Shown: positions 49,601-61,460 of the stretch, in pieces
Numbering within the stretch: the first letter of the stretch is position 1
Layout of the letters: each line of letters starts with the position of its first letter
DNA from: Sphagnum compactum
Taxonomy: Eukaryota > Bryophyta > Sphagnopsida > Sphagnales
Reading direction: 5' to 3'
Assembly: GCA_965153455.1 (NCBI GenBank)
Contig: OZ234500.1
Coordinates: 14,073,579-14,137,578, forward strand
DNA length: 64,000 bases
The notes under the pieces: generated by a model
Told to the model about the DNA's origin: nothing
The model's database searches: none
The model's input: the letters and a program-made list of their open reading frames with translations, nothing else
Made by a program: the position numbers and the translations under genes

Positions 49601-52600
49601 CTTTGTTTTCTTAGTATAGTTTCATCAAGGAACATGACAGTACAAGAATCTAGGCGGGCAACTCTGTTACTGCATGTGGTAAATAAGTCACAGAGAAACT
49701 CTTTTAGGATTCCTAGTGTGACCGTCAAGGAAAAATAATTTCCCTTATGCAAACACGAAATGATTTGTTTTGACAATGGGAAAATACAATCATTCCTACA
49801 ATTATTCCTGTGTTTCACAATGGGAAAATTAGAATAACACATTGAAATATTGGTCCCATGATTCCTTTTAGTGTGTTTTCTGAGTCCTTATATGTTTTGT
49901 TAATTCAACTTTAATTCATCAGAGGTTTCCACTCTTTTCGCTATTGGGTATGTCGAAAATGTTTCTTGCACTAGTCTATATATACCAAGAGGTTGTTCTT
50001 CAACAGCCTTGTGCTCAATTGTTAGCCCAAGGATATTGTAGCTTGTTTTGAGCAGCTATATAAGCAATGGTAGATCTCAGTGTGGTACTTGTTACATAAT
50101 GGTGAACTTGTGTTTAGAACTTGAGTGCCGGTGAAATAACAATGATGTGCTGTGCGAGGAGTTCTTCTCAACACAACCTCTAGAGGAGGATGCGGTCGTG
50201 ACATGCATGTTAGGGCTTGTTAGAGTATAGTCAGAAGACTAGAGGAGAGCATAGTTACCAAAAATGGAGTATGATGCTTCTGGAGAACCTTAGAAATATG
50301 AAAAGTAAGAGACTTTTTTAAGAGTGTAAAAACTATTGCTTAGGTTGACATGTGGTATATTTGAGATTGACACATCATATTCTACAATCTATGTCCATGG
50401 TGGCCAATTTAAGATTCTTTAGGGTTGCACAAGGTTGCACAACATATTTCTTGATGGATTTTGACACCAGCCCCATATAAAAGGCATATTCAGGAGGGAG
50501 TACAAAGTTAACACCAGAGGAGAGATTGACTTGGAGATGTATCTCTACTTTCCAAAGCAATTAGGCATTGGGCTTTGCACTGATCTTCTTTTGTGTAGGG
50601 TAAGCCTCAGGATGGGGGAATTTCCAAAACAATGGACCCATGATAAGGTGATCTAGTGAATCTGGCCTTGCAATTTGGAAAATGTCCCCCACTTCTGGAC
50701 CTTACCCATCACAAAGTACAATGCAAACAGACATATTGATGGGCCTATACATGAACCCATAACAACACAACTGGAGGGGGAGGTACCGCCTTCAACACCT
50801 ACTTTGCACATAGAGTCCACACAAAGTAGATGTAAATTAGTTGTAAATAGGTGTAAGTTTCTCAAGTGTTTTAGGAACAGAAAGTTGTAATTTGGAATAT
50901 AATTACTTTTGGTACTCAACAATTCACCCCCACATTTTGCAAAAGATTAGGTTCATATATGAGTTGGGGAAATATGCATACTACTTGGCTTTAAACTAGA
51001 TTGATTGAAAGATTTTAAAATACCCCAGAACAGAAAGCAAGTGGAAATAGTACCTGTGAAAAACTCATTTTTCCCAGTTAATGATTGGATAATCCAAAAT
51101 AGTAAATTAGTCATCTCATTAAATATATCATTTAATGAGATGACTAATTTACTATTTATTAGTGAGATCAAACAAGTTTATTTTAAATCCAAGTTAGCTC
51201 TCACATATACAATGATGCACAAGGCAGAAAATTCTCCTGGTCAGCATGTTAGGGATGTTCATATCAGCGTGGTCTGGTTATGATAGTATAGATGTAAAGA
51301 CCTGCCAAAAAAATTTCTGGTGTATTCAGATGGCAGGTTCTACACCGAAATTTGACTTTTGAGAAATCCCAGGGCATTCTGTCTTACAGAGGTATCTCGC
51401 ATTTTTTCAGTGGGATCTTCCGTTTATGTGGGGGAGGGATCTTCTGTTTATATGTTAAGTTACAGAAAAAAATTGGTAGGTAAGATTCTCGGTCAAGGGT
51501 TTTACCAGAACTGGGTTCGCCTTGTGTTGGCCTTTCTTCTGATAACTCCCTCAACCTCAGGCCTTACCCTAGTCTTCACCCTCTGGAAACCAACATAACT
51601 TGTTCTGTACAGTGTTTAAAGAGGAGGATATCGATTAGGGGTTTATGTAATATATTTGTCCAAGTTTGCATTTTGTCTTTGGAAGCTTATGGCTGTGCTA
51701 GTTTTCAAATTACAGTTGCCCTCTTGCCAATTTGCTGAAGTGGCATTTGTTGACAGACTTCTCTTTGAAGTTACCCTGTCTTTGGGCCTCCTTTCACTCC
51801 CTATCCCCTCTTTAAGTCCTATTCACAAAGTAAGGAATTTTCTAAAATCTCAGTATGAAATGCTAAAACTCAGCATTTAATGCACAAGGTTCAAGAGTAA
51901 TTGAAATAGTCCTACAGGTTGGAGGGGTGAAAACATATGTAGCAATAGTGGAGGCGCTCGGGAAAAAGGAAAGACATGATGAAAATCAGTTTATCACCAA
52001 AATTGATGGAAAAACTAGTTTGAGTCCTAGCTATTTTGCTTTGTAAAAATTTTGTTCCCAGTTATGCGGTTGATGCCCTATTATTCTAAAACTGGCTGTT
52101 TTCTTGCCCCCTAATCGTAAGACTTTACGGATGACTCTAATGAATTGCCCAATTGCTTAAGTTCTCAAATTGAGGTTGCCCCATTGGCTGCAATGGCTCA
52201 ATATAGAGGTAGCCCATTAGCTATGTGTGTGATTGTAGTTTCCGATCACGGTGCAACAAATGACAACAATGTAAAATAAATTGATACAAAGACCCAATAA
52301 CTACAATAGGTTACAAAATCACAATCCACAAAGACATGTTCACAAAACATCACAATATTATGGCTACTTAGTGCAAATTGCAGAATCATAGGGGAAATGC
52401 ACAATTGAAGAGCAAAGAACTCCTCTAAAGACTAGATTGCAAAACACAGGCAAGCTACCTCACAACCAAATGGCCGAAGGCAAGACACAAAGACATGACA
52501 CAAGAACATTGATGTGCTGCTATTTGTAATCAAGATAAATATTTGATGCACCTTGAAACTTAATGAGCAGATATGAATAATATGTACCTACCTCTAAGAA

Positions 52601-52765
52601 GGATATGCATACCCACAAGGTTAAAGGTTGAGAAGCACTCCACTGGTTATGTATACTACCACAAATTGAAAATTTCTTATGTTCTGGTTATCTTTTCATA
52701 CACATCCAACAATTATGCTTGTATACAAAAGATATATTATCACAACACTGGTTCAAAAAAACATG
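46676..52765. other. Intergenic stretch downstream of the PRT6-like gene
   Basis: No recognisable gene. A polyadenylation-type aataaa occurs just after the stop (near 46,737). Minus-strand open frames at 47.20-47.53 kb and 49.53-49.84 kb show no family motif and no flanking exon chain. A perfect hairpin at 51.10-51.16 kb is listed separately. Confidence 0.55.
51097..51157. repeat. Perfect hairpin: 28-bp arms, 5-base loop
   Basis: The arm 51097-51124 (starting aaatagtaaattagtcatct) is the exact reverse complement of 51130-51157, separated only by atatc. The bases outside the arms do not pair. The transcript would fold into a 28-bp perfect stem. No protein frame or known element is associated. 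Confidence 0.95.
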
Positions 52766-52916
52766 AAGGTCCGGGGTGTGGCAGATTATGTCATTTCTTG
52801 ATCACACTATATGACATAATCTTCCAATGATGATCATACACTCATAATAGTGACCCAAATGTTTGCTAGAACATGAATATTCCTTTAAAATTGTTGAATC
52901 TGCCACCCCAGACCTT
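52766..52916. mobile_element. Small MITE-like element with terminal and nested inverted repeats
   Basis: The left end aaggtccggggtgtggcaga pairs imperfectly with the right end tctgccaccccagacctt over about 20 bp. Inside lies a second inverted repeat, agattatgtcat at 52783-52794 and its exact complement at 52811-52822. The unit is about 151 bp and non-coding. A target duplication is not clear: atg occurs on the left and aatg on the right. Confidence 0.5.
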
Positions 52917-53600
52917 AATGTTGTGGGATGGCCTCACCCTAGTCCATCATGTTGCCCACACATCACCTAGCTCGCCCTAATGGGCTCACCTGGTGCCCCA
53001 CCCAATATAATGGGCAGGGGCTTGACCATTCCATATTACATAATTCCCCAACCTGACTTGTTACAAAGCTTTATACAAATAATCTTCTAAAGGGGAGCTT
53101 CATGTCTTGAAGCTCTTCTGCAGAGGGAGCTAATTTTCTGACAAGACATTTAATATAATAAGCTATTAACTAAGAAATTGCCATTATACGCCTTCATGAA
53201 AAAATAATTTTAAAGCCTTATTTGTCCCTAGTTTGACCCATATATGTTGGACCTTTAGATCTTTGCAATCACCGAAAAGATCCAATGATCCATCAACAAA
53301 CTTGCAACTCGATTGTCATCTCTTTCTCATGAATCCCAACCATGTCTTCTTTGGCAACTTTAGCTCCAAGATCCATAAGGAACAACATTCAGTCTGTTGA
53401 ATGTGCTCCTCTTATGGTACAAAGATTAAGCTTGGAAATGTCTGTAAGATATATTTAGGGAGCCTATCCACATTAGCAAAAAGTCTTCGAAAGGAATCTT
53501 AAACCCAATACTTTACACACCATATAACATAAAAGAAACATGAGCAAACACTGGATGCAAAAGAAATGAACTCAAGTCTCACAGTGACACATCATCTAAC

Positions 53601-53860
53601 ATTCCTCCAAATGTGGAACCAAATAAGAACTACATTGTCCCAGCATTCCTCAAAATGTGGGCCCAAATGACAACTACATGGTTTCAACATTCCTCAAAAT
53701 CTGGAACAAAATGCAAACTAGATTGTCCCAACATTCCCCAAAATATGGGATTAAATGAAAACTACATGGTTCCAACATTCCTCAAATTGTGGGACCAAAT
53801 GAAAACTACATGGTTCTAGGTGAATCCCCCAAAATGCAGGATCAAATGAAAACTACATCA
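53601..53860. repeat. 44-bp tandem repeat, six units
   Basis: Units start at 53601, 53645, 53689, 53733 and 53777 at exactly 44-bp spacing, each like attcctcaaaatgtgg followed by ccaaatgaaaactacat. A more diverged sixth unit follows from about 53,824. A further isolated unit is present near 53,960. An open frame across the array is only a by-product of the repeat. Confidence 0.9.
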
Positions 53861-54239
53861 TTATGTAGTCTCTCCCTTGCACAGCACAACCATTAAACAA
53901 ATGTACTTAACACATATTTAGTAGAGAGAAAATCAATAGTTCACACCAACACCTTGTGGAACATTCCTCAAAATGCAGGACCAAACAAAAGCTACATCAT
54001 TCCATAGTAGAGAGAAATCAATAGACTTGAACTGAATTTTGGAAAAAATTGTCTGCATGCATTGCAACAAAATTTGATACAAGATCTCAATGAGCAGCAA
54101 CACAATTATAGATGATCATCACACTCTGTTGCAAGCAAATTTAAACTTGTAAAAAGACAAGTGCCTTAGATTTACAAATCCAAAACCAATATGTTTGCAT
54201 TTGAAAAGGAGTTACAATCAAAGTATATGATCTTTTAAT

Positions 54240-54324
54240 GGTACAAGCCACCCACTCCATTTTTTGCCAAGGAGGTTGGGAGGTACAAACCACCCCACTC
54301 CATTTGTTGCCAAGTAGGTTGGGA
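54240..54324. repeat. 42/43-bp tandem duplication
   Basis: Units 54240-54281 and 54282-54324 both run from ggtacaa through ccactccatt and gccaag to ggttggga, with a few substitutions and one inserted base. Confidence 0.8.
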
Positions 54325-54589
54325 GGTCTGATGTAGCAGGTTTGTAAGAGGGAAAGGGTAGGTTTATAGGGAGGTACATAAAAGGTAAGGATAGGTTTGT
54401 AGGTAGCTATGCAGGCTTCAGACAGACAGAAACCACTATTCTAAGTCTACAGATTCCTACATGTCTTCTTGGAACTAAGGGTTAAAGCTTGAGCTTGAGC
54501 TTGAGCTTTAACCAGGTCCTGTAGCCAGCAGCAAGCAAACCTGGCCGCCATCAAGGTCGAGATTTGCATTGCACATGAGCTGTTTTGAT

Positions 54590-54800
54590 CATGTAGAAGG
54601 ATTGCAAACTGGAAACAGAATGTACAAAATAGTGCCGGCTGGAAGATGAAAGCATCCATGAGATTTAGGGTTGATCAATCAGCCCAGGGGAAATTTGATC
54701 AGTTGCAATGTCAAGGTGTACAAGCTCCTTGACTTCTGCAGATCAAATCACATACATGGGGTAGAAGAAGATTGCAAAAGAATAGTAAACGTATTCATCA
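54590..54800 (-). pseudogene. Decayed copy of the TPD1-like gene 3' end (outer copy)
   Basis: On the minus strand it reads YPMYVI, a stop, then SAEV, in register with YPMSVISADV at the C-terminus of the intact gene. Similarity continues into the 3' flank (caactgatcaaat against caactcgtcaaat) and to a shared string ending in acagaatgtaca. Only the last ~15 codons and the downstream region are represented. Confidence 0.7.
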
Positions 54801-54924
54801 AAAAAAAACTCTAATGAAAATCCTTATTTAAGGGTTTCCTATATTTTTCTGAAGTTTGATGGCTCTAGGAAAATGAGAATGTGATGTTCCTAGTAGTAAC
54901 ACCCAAAGATGCTTTTGCCCAAAA

Positions 54925-55142
54925 AGGGATTGTGGTTTGGAAACCAAAACAGAATGTACAAAACTGCAGTGCTGAAAGATGAAAGCTACATGAGATTTCT
55001 AGGATTGAGCATGAGAATTGGGGATGATCAGCTAGAGGAAGATCATCTGATCAGTTGGAGCATCAAGGTGTACACTTGGGTCTTTCACTTCTGCACATCA
55101 AATCACATACATGGGGGTGGTCTAAGAAGATTGCAAAAAGGG
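54925..55142 (-). pseudogene. Decayed copy of the TPD1-like gene 3' end (inner copy)
   Basis: This is a second partial copy between the outer copy and the gene. It shares tgtacac, cttctgcacatcaaatcaca and tacatggg with the outer copy, and gtttggaaaccaaaacagaa with the segment directly downstream of the gene. It is more similar to its neighbours on both sides than expected by chance, so the three tails form a tandem series. Confidence 0.7.
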
Positions 55143-55297
55143 ATTGTTGTTTGGAAACCAAAACAGAATGTACAGAAGATGAGAGCTACGCGAGAATATT
55201 TTCTAGAAGTGCAGCTCAAGCATGAGTTCTATTACCAGGGATGATCTGCAGCAGCCTGGGACTTGGGGGAGATTTGACGAGTTGCAAAGCTGCATGA

Positions 55298-56068
55298 TCA
55301 AGGAGTACAAGGTCCAACGTCTGCAGAAATCACAGACATGGGATACTCTGAAGAATTGGCGTAATCAAATGCCACGCTTTCTCCAGCTCGTAAAGGCGCC
55401 CCGTTCATGAGAAAGCAATCGTTGTAACTGAGGCGTTGAAACACGAGCGCATCCAGCGGTCTTGCCGACGAGAATTCCTCGCACGCCACATGTATGTTAC
55501 TCAGTTGGCAGTTGGGATTCAAACACAAGTTTATAATCTGTACAGTGTACGCCGGGATGCCGTTGGTGTAACCGCTCAAGCCCTGCGTTATGCTTAGATC
55601 CGCCATCGAGCAGGACGGCGTCGCAGTACTACCAGCGCGCAGTAATTTCCTATGTTGTAGGACAAGCATCTCTTTGGGCACTGCATGTCGATGCTCATAT
55701 ACTGTCACCTGTGGACTAGACCTTGGGTTGATCATGATCTGCCGCTGGTCATGTACTGTCTGTGGACTCCAGGTTGGGTTGGTCATGATCTGCGCTGCAT
55801 TGATGAAGCTCCGGCTCAGCTTTTCTACATTTCTCTTGAGCAAGGAGCCGTCGGATAGGAGCACAACTGGATGATGAATCTTTTGTTCTGGACCTATTGT
55901 CAGCTTGGCTGCAATCTCAATATTCGAGCAAGAACTCTCGTTGAGGCAGCCATAACTACTGAACCCAGTATTGCAACCAGCGATGATGAAGATGATCAGA
56001 AAGAATAGTACTAGAAGCTGTAGTAGTGCTGCTGATGTCTTCTGCTGCAAGTACGAAATTATTGCCAT
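55298..56068 (-). CDS. TPD1: TPD1-like secreted signalling protein
   Basis: TPD1-type proteins are secreted ligands; in Arabidopsis TPD1 activates the receptor kinase EMS1 to specify tapetum. The 256-residue product starts at the ATG at 56068-56066. The frame is open a further 20 codons upstream but has no ATG there. A hydrophobic segment (about residues 13-31) fits a signal peptide or anchor. A variable middle follows, and the conserved domain starts near residue 153 with CSMADLSITQG, then GIPAYTVQI, CQLSNIHVAC, FQRLSYNDC and FDYANSSEYPMSV. Its six cysteines (153, 182, 187, 196, 218, 254) fit the family. HRKLLR (139-144) just before the domain could be a processing site, which is inference. 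Residues 93-127 contain a duplicated QIM-NP-SPQ-V block. The gene has no intron. Confidence 0.85.
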   Translation of the reverse strand: MAIISYLQQKTSAALLQLLVLFFLIIFIIAGCNTGFSSYGCLNESSCSNIEIAAKLTIGPEQKIHHPVVLLSDGSLLKRNVEKLSRSFINAAQIMTNPTWSPQTVHDQRQIMINPRSSPQVTVYEHRHAVPKEMLVLQHRKLLRAGSTATPSCSMADLSITQGLSGYTNGIPAYTVQIINLCLNPNCQLSNIHVACEEFSSARPLDALVFQRLSYNDCFLMNGAPLRAGESVAFDYANSSEYPMSVISADVGPCTP

Positions 56069-57278
56069 GAAGTCTTTGCTAGTGTCGATGCAGGACGTGA
56101 TGCAGGCACTTTTTCTACAACAGCCCACGCGGGTCGACGACTAGCTGCTGCAGCTGGTGAACATGAAAGTACTGATCGATGATGATGATGATGGTGCAGA
56201 TGCAGCAGCTGTTGCTAGTGTGCCGTCCCTGGTGCACAATCTTGAGCACTGATCCTGCTTCTTCTTCGCCTAACCTGACTACCTTCATAACAGATTTGTA
56301 GTACCAGCTTGAACTAATGATCATCATGCCCGTCTCATGACAAGATTCACATACTAGAAGCTGGCTAGTTACGTCAAGCTGGGCTTGTCAGTCTCGAATT
56401 ATTGCAGCTGCTTTTGGCAGATGATCCACTGGCAGCTTGAACAGCTTGAACAGCTTCGCTTCTGAGCCCGAATTGCTTTCCTTGAATTGGGGGTGAGCAA
56501 GTGCTGCTGCACATTCTTTCAGAGCTTGAAGACTTAGACGTCCAATTTCTACATCTTTGCAGCTACAAGTAGCAAAATTTGTACGAGGTAGAGCCAAGCT
56601 GCTCGTGGAGCGCAAAGGAGAGATTTCAATAGCTCATAAGCAAATGTAAAAACGCAAGCTGGCCACCGGGTTGGTTGGTTCAAGAGCTCCAGGAGTCTAG
56701 TGGGAGTGAGAGTTCCAGACTTTGGCAAATCGCGATCACATTAACCTAGAGCAAAACCAGCTAAAGCAAAAGCTACAAGAAGATTGCAGGATTCAAACAC
56801 CTAGCTGCAATGCAAAAGCAGCTCAGGAGCCTTGGCAAAGGAAACGAAGCTTGAGACCCCAAGTCAAATCTACTAGATAGAGCAGACAAACAAAGCACAC
56901 ATGAGGAGCTGAAGGGATTTCACTCAAAACCAAACATGTGCTTGCAACTCTAGTACTGATCCAAGTGATTGAGAAAAAACTTGTGAAATGAAGTTCAAGG
57001 GGATACAATAACAGCAACTGTGACCATAATCATCATCACCATCATCTCAGCATCAAGGTCTGGTCTTGAACTTTGTCCCCACACCATGACCAGGTTGTAT
57101 AATGAGCTTCAAAGCAAGTCCAACGCTAGTGGAGAGACACAGTTGTTCCAGGAGATAGATGATGCTCTCCTCAAGGCTCAAGATCTAATTTCAACAACTT
57201 CAAATGCAAAACTGGAGCAAAGACACAACACACATGAGCACAGTGCACTCCTAGTCTTGCCACCTAGTCTTTGCATAG

Positions 57279-57318
<40 letters not shown>

Positions 57319-57622
57319 AGTTACACTTCTGTTGATTCTTCTACACACAGCAGAATAACAGGAGTCTAGACTCTAGATGCACACTCATGGGGTATTGCAG
57401 GAGTTCACCTTGGTTGGTTATGATGATAGCATGAAACTTGGGGTACATATATGTACATCAATTGTATATACCAGTGTTGTGCAGTTATTTGAATTTTAAA
57501 GAACCACATGTTCCAATTTTCTCTAAGATTTCCAAATGGGAGATTCACTGCCAGTTCGAGTTCTCTGCACAATAAATAGATAAATAAATAAATAAATCAG
57601 AATCAAGGAATTGACGGTTTTG
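56069..57622. other. Upstream flank of the TPD1-like gene and simple repeats
   Basis: The first ~600 bp should hold the promoter and 5' leader of the TPD1-like gene (minus strand). No TATA box could be placed with confidence. A minus-strand frame at 56.39-56.62 kb shows no known motif. A CA microsatellite (57281-57316) and an AAAT microsatellite (about 57568-57598) follow. Confidence 0.5.
57281..57316. repeat. (AC)18 microsatellite
   Basis: Thirty-six bases of uninterrupted AC dinucleotide. Long perfect tracts of this kind are usually length-variable between individuals. Confidence 0.95.
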
Positions 57623-58006
57623 GGCCACAGTGAACCAGCACCCACCAGCGCACCATCCACTGGATGTCCGTTATTACTCAGTTGTGAATGAAACTCAACT
57701 CAGTTAATCTTTGGTTTCGCCTTGGTAACCAATTCCATAAGAAATAGGTCTCATATATAGATAAATAGGTGGGAAAATAGGTAACTACTAGGTAAGTAGA
57801 TGGTTTATACATAGGTAAGGGCTTTTTTTTACTACCTACCTAATGACAACCTGTTTGTGGGTTGTTAGTAGGTAGGTGGGAAAAAAAAAGCAACTGAGGT
57901 AACCACCATGGTTTGATAGGGAACTGGAACCCAACAGAAAATTGCTTCCTGACCACTTACCATTCATCCTTCATGGTGCGCTGGTGGGTGCTGGTTCACT
58001 GTGGCC
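57623..58006. mobile_element. Complete MULE-type MITE, family C
   Basis: The 384-bp element has perfect 34-bp terminal inverted repeats (57623-57656 and 57973-58006, outer bases ggccacagtgaaccagcacc). It is flanked by an exact 9-bp direct repeat, acggttttg, at 57614-57622 and 58007-58015. A 9-bp target duplication with long TIRs points to mobilisation by a Mutator-like transposase. The interior is non-coding and holds a nested foldback (ctacctacctaa... against ...ttagtaggtaggt, 57.83-57.89 kb). Perfect TIRs and an intact target duplication indicate recent insertion. Confidence 0.92.
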
Positions 58007-58015
58007 ACGGTTTTG

Positions 58016-60269
58016 GGGCAGTTAATTTATGTTTGTCAAAAACTTTGAGGAGAGTGGTCGGTTCTCTAAAGTATCAGAACTGGTTTCTTTGATGTTTTGA
58101 GAATCATGGTTATATGATGAATCCTTGGAAGGTCCACCCCGATAACGGCTGAGGGTGTGTATATTGTCTACATTCATGTTTGTAATAACTGCCCGACAGG
58201 GGTACATGCATACATGCATACCAGTGTGTCTCCTTTAAAGGATTCTGACAAAGTGACATGCCTCAGTGTCGACCGTGCTGCAACTGGAGTTGGCAGCTCA
58301 AAACACATGCCAGGACGGACACTTGTATTGGTGACAAACAAAGCACACGCCAAACACAGCATTACAATTACAACAACATACTTACAGAGATAGTTTGGCA
58401 AAAGGAGGAAGGAGCCCGCCTGCAGTTGCGTTGAACTCATAAGTAATGTGTAACTTTTTTTGCAGACAAACCCATTAGTCGTCGCATGTGATCAAGTTCT
58501 GAAAAATATCTTGTTGTTGTACTTTGATAAAAGCAATGTTTATCATTATTGACAGTCGGAAAAAATTATTGAAAAAATTGTTATGTTGTTGTTCTCAAGG
58601 AGCATGTTGTTTGAGGACATGTGCGCTCTCAAAGTCACCTGATATAATGATAACTAGAAGGTGGCAGAATTTTATATTCGTTTCTAAAGTGCGAACAAAA
58701 AGAATTGTACACTAGAGTTTTCTTTTGTCAATTTTGTGATGTAACTCAGCTGACAATTGTCCACAAGAAGAAGAATTAGCCACATTTGGCTATACAGGTC
58801 AGAGAAGAAAGTGAATTTTTTAAAGAATCATACACTATATTGGTGACCAGTGTTATGTTTTTTGGGGCCGAATTTTCTCGCAACCTGACTAGAAAAAGTA
58901 GGAGGGTACAAAAGGTACAAAGGAGTTTTCTTTTTTGGGAAAAAAATGAGCCCAAGTCATCATATGATGACAAAGATAATCTAAAGTCACCATATTTAGA
59001 GAATAGGTTCAACAAATCGTCAAATTATATGAGGAATCTTAAAATTTTCTACTTCCCCCTTTATCCTCTCATCAAATTTGGCTAATTCTTCTTGTACATG
59101 ATTGCCAACCCACCTAATTCACAAATTTGGAAAAAGAAAAAGAAAAGAAAAAAACATTGTTGGTGACATGTTCTCTAAATATGGGAAATTCACAAAAACA
59201 ATTCCACAAAATCTGGCAACTTTGGTGCATTTTTTTTTTCACAAAAAAAATCCTTTGTACAAGTCAAACTGGATTCTTTTGTCACCAAGTGATAAAAAAT
59301 TTGCCCAAAAAAATGTCATCTGATTTTGAATTTAAATTTTTTTAAAGAATTTATGATCATTTTGGAAATTCATTATATTAATATGCAAGCAAGTGTTAGT
59401 AGTTTCATCCAAGCTGCTTAAAAAATAAATAACATAGAGTCCGGCTAGGTCTTCAGTTTGTCACCCACAAATTGGTTTCCAGTTCGAGCCAAGATTATAT
59501 CCTCAAAATCTTGCAGAGATATGATCTCTGGGCTGAACCAACAAATTTCTTGCTGGAGCCTGTTAGATGCTGGTGCCCCCCATCTTGTGCTTCTTGAAGC
59601 AGCACAAACAATCTCTGAATCACCCCCCTTCCACACAAGAATTTGTTCCCAAACTTCTCAGTTGATCTGACCTGCACTACTGGACTGCATTGATTGTTGA
59701 TGTGATGTTTTCTTTAGGATATTTCATAGAGAAGAAGGTAATAAACTAATAACTTTCGTTACTTGGCTCAGACCAGTGTTATTGATTGGCAAATTCCTGC
59801 CTCTTGGTGACAAGAAAAATCCAGAGTGGTCATACAAAGGATTTTTGTGAAAAAATTGTGCTGAAGAAGTCACATTTCAGAGAAATTTTTTTATATGAAA
59901 TTTCCATATTTACACAATAGGTTCCAGTAACGTAGGTTGTCAAAACATAGCCAAATTTGGCTAATTCCTCTTGTGGATGATCACCAGTACATCACAAAAT
60001 TGAAAACAGACCCTTGCTCCTACTGGCCTGTTTACCCAAAACCAGACCAGGAACCAGTCGATACTGGTTTTTTCTCATGTAGCAATACGCAGCTGATATG
60101 TGAAAACACTGTACCCCATAGACAATCACAGTTAAGATGGGAATATCCATGCAAATCATCAAAACCTTGTACAGCTGTATTAATAAAACACACCACGTAT
60201 TTGAAAAATGTATATAGAAATTAAAAACAAGGGATAATTTACAAGGGCATCAAGTTAATACAAACCAGA
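58016..60269. other. AT-rich intergenic stretch without a recognisable gene
   Basis: Short overlapping frames on both strands show no family motif. Words such as gccaaattt/aaatttggc and acacaagaatttg recur between 58.78 and 59.96 kb, including two versions of a stretch around agccaaatttggctaattc (59.08 and 59.95 kb). This points to degraded dispersed repeats. Confidence 0.5.
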
Positions 60270-61460
60270 TGTCAAAAACTTTCCATCTCAACAACCAAAG
60301 GCTTGTAATAGGTCAAATGTGGAGATGGGGGGTGTGTTCTGAAGGGTGGAAGTGGGGAAGTAGTTAGGTCTATCGTTACTGCCCGACTTAAGATGGAGGA
60401 TGCTTATATCTTTTGCCATGTAATTGGAATTTTTTAACGGAAAAAAGTAACCAAGACAGAAAGGGGTAGGGCCTTCTAGCCCTTTTAGCTCCAAATAACA
60501 TTGGCACACTTGTGTAAGAACACATCGATTTGTTTGTGTAGACATTCAGATACTTCAATTGCTAAAGAGAGGAATCGATTGGTGGGGTGTTGGTCACAGT
60601 AGGTCCTTTCTTTAACTTGAGTTACATCAAAGACAACAAATCATTGAGTTGTGCAAGATCGAAGCAAGATCGAGGAAATAGATTTGCACACATTGGGTCA
60701 ACTATGACAACGTCAGTTAAGGTGCGGATTCCATCTTTGGTGAGCATTATGTCAACTTGTCGATAGAAGGAATTGAGAATGGTTGAGAGAAGCGCTTGTA
60801 GTTGTCCTCATCCCATGTGGAAGCCAACATTTCGTGCAATGGCGGCAAAGGTGTCACGAACTACATCATGGATCCCTATGTGTTCATTGCCATGGGTGCA
60901 ATGTAAAAAGTGCATACCCATAAGGTCAATGGGGTGTGTGTACACACATCAAGGGAAGCCTGTAATTGAAGGATGTGGTAATCCGAGTCGTGTCCAAAGT
61001 GCTATGCAAAAAATTGGGGAAAGTAATTAAAAGGTTGAGAAGATTGGTTGAGCTATAAGCTAAGCGCCATCCCAAGGCCGAAACATGATAAAATGGGTAC
61101 GATGGGTCTCTAGTATCTCGTTAGAAAGCATGCTAGAAAAGGTATGATGGTGCAAACACTCCAAAATATAATGTTGAAAATGAACCATTTGTTGTCTGAT
61201 GAATTATTCAAAAGGAAATAGACACACCCATGCTAGGGGTGGTAGAAGATCGCATGTTACTTTGAAGTGTTGTTGTCAATTCGCATTAAGGCTTCAAGAA
61301 GGAAGAAACGTTGGTCGACCATGAACCTAAGCGCTATGATTGAAACTAAAAGGGCCCAACTGCCCAAATAAGCTACTAGGGTGATGGTGGCTATCAGTAT
61401 GGGGCTGATGCCACCTATAGTTATTGGGAGAGAGGCTTGTTTAGAAAGAAAAAAAATAGA
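60270..61460 (-). mobile_element. Family A retroelement copy 2, 5'-truncated
   Basis: On the minus strand it reads LPITIGGISPI and LGSWALL (61.44-61.33 kb), HFLHCTHGNEH and IHDVVRDTFAAIARNVGFH (60.92-60.82 kb), LTDVVIVDPM (60.72 kb), then VKERTYCDQHPTNRFL (60.61-60.57 kb) and CLHKQIDVFLHKCA (60.54-60.50 kb). These match, in order, the 3' half of copy 1 (9.3-10.3 kb). The reverse transcriptase core is absent, as expected for a 5'-truncated insertion. Stops and frame changes show it is dead. Confidence 0.7.

Noticed and set aside
53613-53819. 68-codon repetitive ORF
   Set aside because: It is a by-product of the 44-bp tandem array; the unit length is not a multiple of three, and no flanking coding signal exists.
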